DNA from: Phallusia mammillata
Lineage: Eukaryota > Chordata > Ascidiacea > Phlebobranchia > Ascidiidae
Assembly: GCA_003260075.1 (NCBI GenBank)
Contig: QLIY01000480.1
Location: 57,968-121,967, forward strand
Direction of reading: 5' to 3'
Length of the DNA stretch: 64,000 bases
The position numbers and the translations under genes are program-made. Under the pieces are notes generated by a model that worked only from the letters and a program-made list of their open reading frames with translations, was not told where the DNA came from and did no database searches. Of the stretch, positions 59,355 through 64,000 are shown one piece after another. The first letter of the stretch is position 1, and every line of letters starts with the position of its first letter.

Positions 59355-62300
59355 ATGGATTTTTGGTGCACGCTAACGCTTCTGTTTGTAAACTCTAATT
59401 GTGATGGTAGGTAATTTTTGCTCTGCTTTCATATCCCGTTTTTTGACGGAAAGGGTCAAGCGAAGTAAATTTGTTTAATTCAACCAAGCTTATAGTTTCT
59501 TATCAGTAAAAAACAAGTAATTTTAACTATTATAAATAGAATAAGCACTGGTCTAGGGACGGCACAGTAAGAAATAGGCCTACTTATAATTTGTAGTTTA
59601 AATTAAAGTTAGACGACAAAGTGGAGCCAGCATGATTGTTTACCAACGTTTTGTTTGACTGTTTCAGCACCATCATGCAATCAAGACATCTTGGTTAAAC
59701 CAGGAATAACAGGATATATAACATCACCCAACTATCCTGAGTATGAACCAAACACTGCCTGTACCTATCACTTCAGAACGTATGCTTACAAATTTGTTAC
59801 CATCACGTTCGAGGCATTTGATCTTGAGCATGAGGCTAACTGCGGGTAAGATTAATAACTTCTGGGGGGGGGGGGTGTACATGAACGAATCAGGGATGAT
59901 TCAAGTTAGAAGACAAAGTGGAGCCAGGACGATTGTTTGCCAACATTTTGTTCGACTGTTTCAGCACAACCATGCAATCAGAACATCCTAGTTACACCAG
60001 GAATGACAGGTCTCATTTCATCACCTAACTTTCCTGCTACGTATGGACCAAACACTGCCTGTACCTATAAATTACGTAGTTCGGATCCTGCAAAAAATAT
60101 TACCATCAAGTTCGAAGCTTTTGATCTTGAGCATCAGGCTACCTGCGGGTAAGATTAATAACTTCTGAGATCAGTGGTTGAGCGGACGAGGAATTTTAAG
60201 ACCTTAACTAAGTCTAAAACCCGGCCCAAAACATTTTCTGTAAAGTTTACCAAGGTCAACTATATACGGGATCTATTCATAACTTTAATGATGAATGTAA
60301 CGGCTCAAATGGACGTACAAAGCGACATGCTTCATTGTTCAAATGTTTTTGAGTTTAAAATCATTGTGGTTGATGTGCACCTTTTCGCCATACTTCGCAC
60401 ACATGCAGGTGGCTTACACCTAGCAATAACCTCATATCGGTCACTGCTTAGCACCTTATATCTGTCGTTCTTACGGGACGCAAAAGCGACCTTATTTATC
60501 ATTTTTTGACGTGACTCAAGTTTTAAAAAACGGGTGTAACTGATGTGGTCCCTCATATCACTGATTGTTGCATGATCATTTGCCGAAACGTTTGAAAAAT
60601 AAAGCATGTGGCCTTTTACGTCTATCTGAACCGTTATTGTTATCATTGTGATAATTCAAGTTTAAAAACTGCAAATTCAGACCCGAATGAATCCTGTTTA
60701 GTTCAAACTTAAGCCTTAAACCGACATGTAACAAATTTGAAAGAAATACCACATATCTAAATGATGTCATTTGCTCGTAAACTGGGGTAAAGTTTTTAAG
60801 CAAGTGATGGGCAACAACTGTTCAGAATTTGGAACACTGTACATGGTTCTGCTCATAAGCAAATGCTCCAAACAACTCTGTGGGACTAACTTAAAAACGG
60901 TTTTTAAAAACCTTTGAAAATTTATAAGAATAGACCCTACGTGATCTGAAAACTCAAATTTTACTTTTTAGTAAAGGCAATGTAGCTGTATAGCGCATTT
61001 TTAGGGGGGGGGGGGTGTAACTGCTGTGGCCCCTCATATCACTGATGGTGGCATAAGCATTTGCCGAAACGTTTGAAAAATAAAACATGTAGCCTTTTAC
61101 GTTTATTTGGGCCGTTATTGTCATCATTATGCCAAAGTCAAGTAAAAAAAGCAAATTCAGACCCGAATTAATCCTGTTTCGTTCAAACTTAAGCCTTAAA
61201 CCAAACGAAAAAGTCCGGTTCTGCTGACAACTCTGCCTGGGACGAATAGGATTTTATCAAAGCCGGCCAAATGCAACAAATTTGAAAGAAATACTACATA
61301 TCTAAATGATGTCATTTGCTCGGGGGGGGGGGTATCATTTGCCGAAACGTTTGAACAATATAGCATGTAGCCTTTTACGTCCATTTGGACCGCAAGGTCA
61401 AGTTTAAAAAATGCAAGTTATGCCGAATAATTCCGTTTCGTTCAAACTTAAGCCTGAAACCGAACGGAAAAGCACGGTTCTGCTGACAACTCTACCTGGG
61501 ACGAATAGGATTTTATCAAAGCTCGTGGGGTTTTGATTTGAATACCTGTTCATAATTTGGAACACTGTACATCGTTCTGTTCATAAGCAAATGCTCTACA
61601 AAACTCTTTGTGGTGCTAACTTAAAAATGGTTTTAAAAAACCTTTGAACGTTTATAAGAATAAATCCTTCGTGATCTGAAAACTCAAATTTTACTTTTTA
61701 ATAAAGGCGATGTAGCTGTATAGCGCATTTTTAGGCCTTTTTTCAGACTCAAGCTTCAACATTGTGTAGTCTAGCTTGGTAATTGTTTCTGTATTACTGC
61801 GCTGAAATCACGATGTGAAGTAAACTTAAGTGAGCTCTAAATTGTTCGTTTGGAATAGGTATGACTACTTACAAGTGTTTGATGGCCCTGACAACGAATC
61901 CCCCTCACTTGGGAAGCATTGCGGAAGTATTCTGCCTCCAGCTTACATCAGTTCCGGTCAAGAGCTAACAGTTGTGTTCAAAGCAGACCACTCGAATAGT
62001 GGCGATGGTTACTCCTTCCGTTATACTTCTGGTTTGTTTGTTTCTTTTTTATCCTTGGTGGTCCGGCAACGCTTGAATGCATTGTGTCCGCAGAACAAGC
62101 TACCTAACCATGCAAAAAAAGTGTAAAGTCCCGCTGAAAAGTCCAATATATTGTATGTTTTGCATATTCCAAATATTGCACCCTATTTATATGCCAGATC
62201 TATTCCGGGCGCTTTTCCGAATCAAGCCCAATGCCAGTAATATGCCTGGCCTGCTTTGACTTTTATATGAGTGTGCAGTGATCGCTTCAGGAGCCAGCAT

Positions 62301-63283
62301 GATTGTTTGCCAACATTTTGTTCGACTGTTTCAGTACAACCATGCGATCAGAACATCGTGGTTACACCAGGAATGACAGGTCTCTTTTCATCACCTACCT
62401 ACCCTTATCTATATGGAGATCTCCTTACCTGCACCTATCAATTACGCATCTCGGATCCTGCAAGAACTATTACCATCACGTTCGAGGGATTTGATCTTGA
62501 GCATGAGGCTAACTGCGGGTAAGATTAATAACTTCTGAGATCAGTGTAGTAAGCAGACAAGGAATTTTGAGACGTTAACTAAGCCCGGTCCAAAACCTTT
62601 TCTGTAAAGTTCACCAAGGTCAACTACGGGATCTGTTCATAACTTTAATGATGAATGTAACGGCCCAAATAGAGGTAAAAAACGAAATGCTTTATTGTTC
62701 AAATGTTTTTGTGTTTAAAATCATTGTGGTTGATGTGCACCTTTTCGCCATACTTCGTACACATGGAGGTGGGGGGGGGGGCGGAATAGGTATGACTACT
62801 TACAAGTATTTGATGGCCCTAACAACCTATACCCCTCACTTGGGAAGCATTGCGGAAGTAATCTGCCTCCAGCTTACAGCAGTTCCGGTCAAGAGCTAAC
62901 AGTTGTGTTCAAATCTGACGAATCGACGTTTGGTGCTGGTTTCTCAATCCGTTATAGTGCTGGTTTGTTTGTTTGTTTTTTATCCTTTGTGGTCGGGAGT
63001 TGAATCCACCGTCAACCAGCAAGGAAAAAAGTATCGGCTACAAATTGATTTTTATTGTTTGTGTTACAGGGGGGGGGGTAAGTGAGCTCTAAATTGCTTG
63101 TTTGGAATAGGTATGACTACTTACAAGTATTTGATGGCCCTAACAACCTATCCCCCTCACTTGGGAAGCATTGCGGAAGTAATCTGCCACCAGCTTACAG
63201 CAGTTCCGGTCAAGAGCTAACAGTTGTGTTCAAAGCAGACCATTCGGGGAGTGGCGATGGTTTCTCAATCCGTTATATTGCTG
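59355..63283 (+). CDS. Second secreted CUB-array gene (mosaic, continues past window)
   Basis: Signal-peptide exon 59355-59406 (MDFWCTLTLLFVNS). CUB first-half exons 59668-59845 (178 nt, two residues shorter, APSCNQDILVKPG), 59965-60148 and 62335-62518 (QPCDQNIVVTPG). CUB second-half exons 61859-62031, 62790-62962 and 63111-63283 (each [10 protein letters not shown] ... GKHCGS). All first halves are phase 1 to 2 and all second halves 2 to 1, so a signal, CUB, CUB reading such as 59355, 59668, 61859, 62335, 63111 stays in frame. Exons 59965 and 62790 lie next to G runs and may be haplotype duplicates. No stop or EGF exon is reached by 63283; the gene likely continues beyond 64000. It is a paralogue or allele of 55671-57352. 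Confidence 0.58.
60230..60640 (+). repeat. Dispersed foldback-family repeat in CUB introns
   Basis: Intronic sequence beginning GTCAACTATATACGGGATC and ending near TTTACGTCTATCTGAACCG, containing CATGATCATTTGCCGAAACG. Related copies lie at 57985-58160, 58440-58720, 61015-61130, 61333-61400 and 62620-62770. All are related to the palindrome at 16895-17845. Confidence 0.5.
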
Positions 63284-63607
63284 GTTTGTTTGTTTGTTTG
63301 TTTTTTATCTTTTGTGGTCGGGAGTTGAATCCACCGTCAAGCAGTCTGAGCAGTAAGGAAAAAAGTATCGGCTACAAATTGATTTTTATTGTTTGTGTTA
63401 CATAATTTCAAATGTTACACCCTATCTTTATGCCAGACCTAATCCAGGCGCTTTTCCAAATCTAGACGAATCTGTTTATATGAGTGTGCCGTGATCGCTG
63501 GTTTGCATAAACGCTTCAGAGCTGATTCCATGGAATCTGCAGTGATGGATATTTTGTCCTCTTAGTTTATTTGAACGGATTTTAGTTTATCCGTAAAGCG
63601 TTTAGCT

Positions 63608-64000
63608 CAGAGGTCCTCAACCTTTTTGGCTCAATCGCCTCCTTATTTAATCACTGTCTCTAAATCGCCCTCCTATGAGATTGTTTGTATAAAAGTTTTG
63701 CTTTTTGAGCAGACGTGGGCGGTTAGATTTAGCCAGCAACGCGAAACCTTCAGTTAACAGCTAAAACCTAATTTAATTGCTACTACAACACGGAAGGTCC
63801 ATTTCACGCAATTCTTTTAACTAACGCATCTAAGATTTGTTAAAATTTATTACATCATAGACAAAACATTATTACGATTGTGCGCCAATAGTCGCCTTCT
63901 TTTGTTAAAAACCAAGGGGCATTACTCTGTAAAGCAGAAGTCCAAATGATACAAGCGCTTGTAGGAAGTGTGAAAGCGAAACAAGTTTGATGTAAAGCTC
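63608..64000. mobile_element. hAT-type element, left end, runs off the window
   Basis: CAGAGGTCCTCAACCTTTTTGG is a typical hAT end, preceded by GTTTAGCT as the likely target duplication. The other end is not reached by 64000. No coding frame is seen in 63284-64000; a dispersed repeat tail lies at about 63440-63540. Confidence 0.5.

Overview
This is eukaryotic nuclear DNA from an animal: AT-rich, with many short exons bounded by GT-AG introns. Recognisable animal orthologues are TMCO1 and FOXRED1. There are secreted CUB/EGF proteins, hAT- and pogo-type DNA elements, tRNA-derived SINEs and an L1/Tx1-type retrotransposon remnant. Compact genes, high apparent heterozygosity and the repeat style suggest a marine invertebrate chordate such as an ascidian, but that is inference.

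Layout. At 338-974 (+) lie the last two exons of TMCO1. At 9795-2387 (-) is a complete 11-exon FOXRED1 gene that converges on TMCO1. At 28327-10499 (-) is a 23-exon gene for a secreted protein of about 977 residues: signal peptide, two CUB domains, about 16 EGF-like domains and a short helical tail. At 38805-29990 (-) is an unrecognised 9-exon gene ('gene X', 382 codons-minus-stop), whose middle exons appear twice. At 44897-40201 (-) is a 12-exon degenerate EF-hand gene ('gene Y'). From 46.7 to 50.3 kb (+) is a broken L1/Tx1-like element. From 50.36 to 53.36 kb (+) is an inverted, frameshifted partial copy of gene X. From 55.67 kb to the window end (+) is a tandem series of CUB half-domain exons with two signal-peptide exons, homologous to the start of the minus-strand CUB-EGF gene.

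So a 'gene X then CUB' unit exists twice in head-to-head orientation (about 38-27 kb minus, 50-63 kb plus). The CUB exons come as 184-nt and 173-nt halves whose phases let any pair join in frame (357 nt, 119 codons).

Caution. About 38 runs of 8 or more G are present and I found no comparable run of C. They sit where flanking sequence is duplicated or where exon sequence should be. Together with three single N bases, this strongly suggests disguised assembly gaps between unmerged haplotype contigs. Local duplications next to G runs should not be taken as biology without read-level proof. Exon coordinates were placed by eye from splice sites, reading-frame phase and protein similarity from memory; no search was run.
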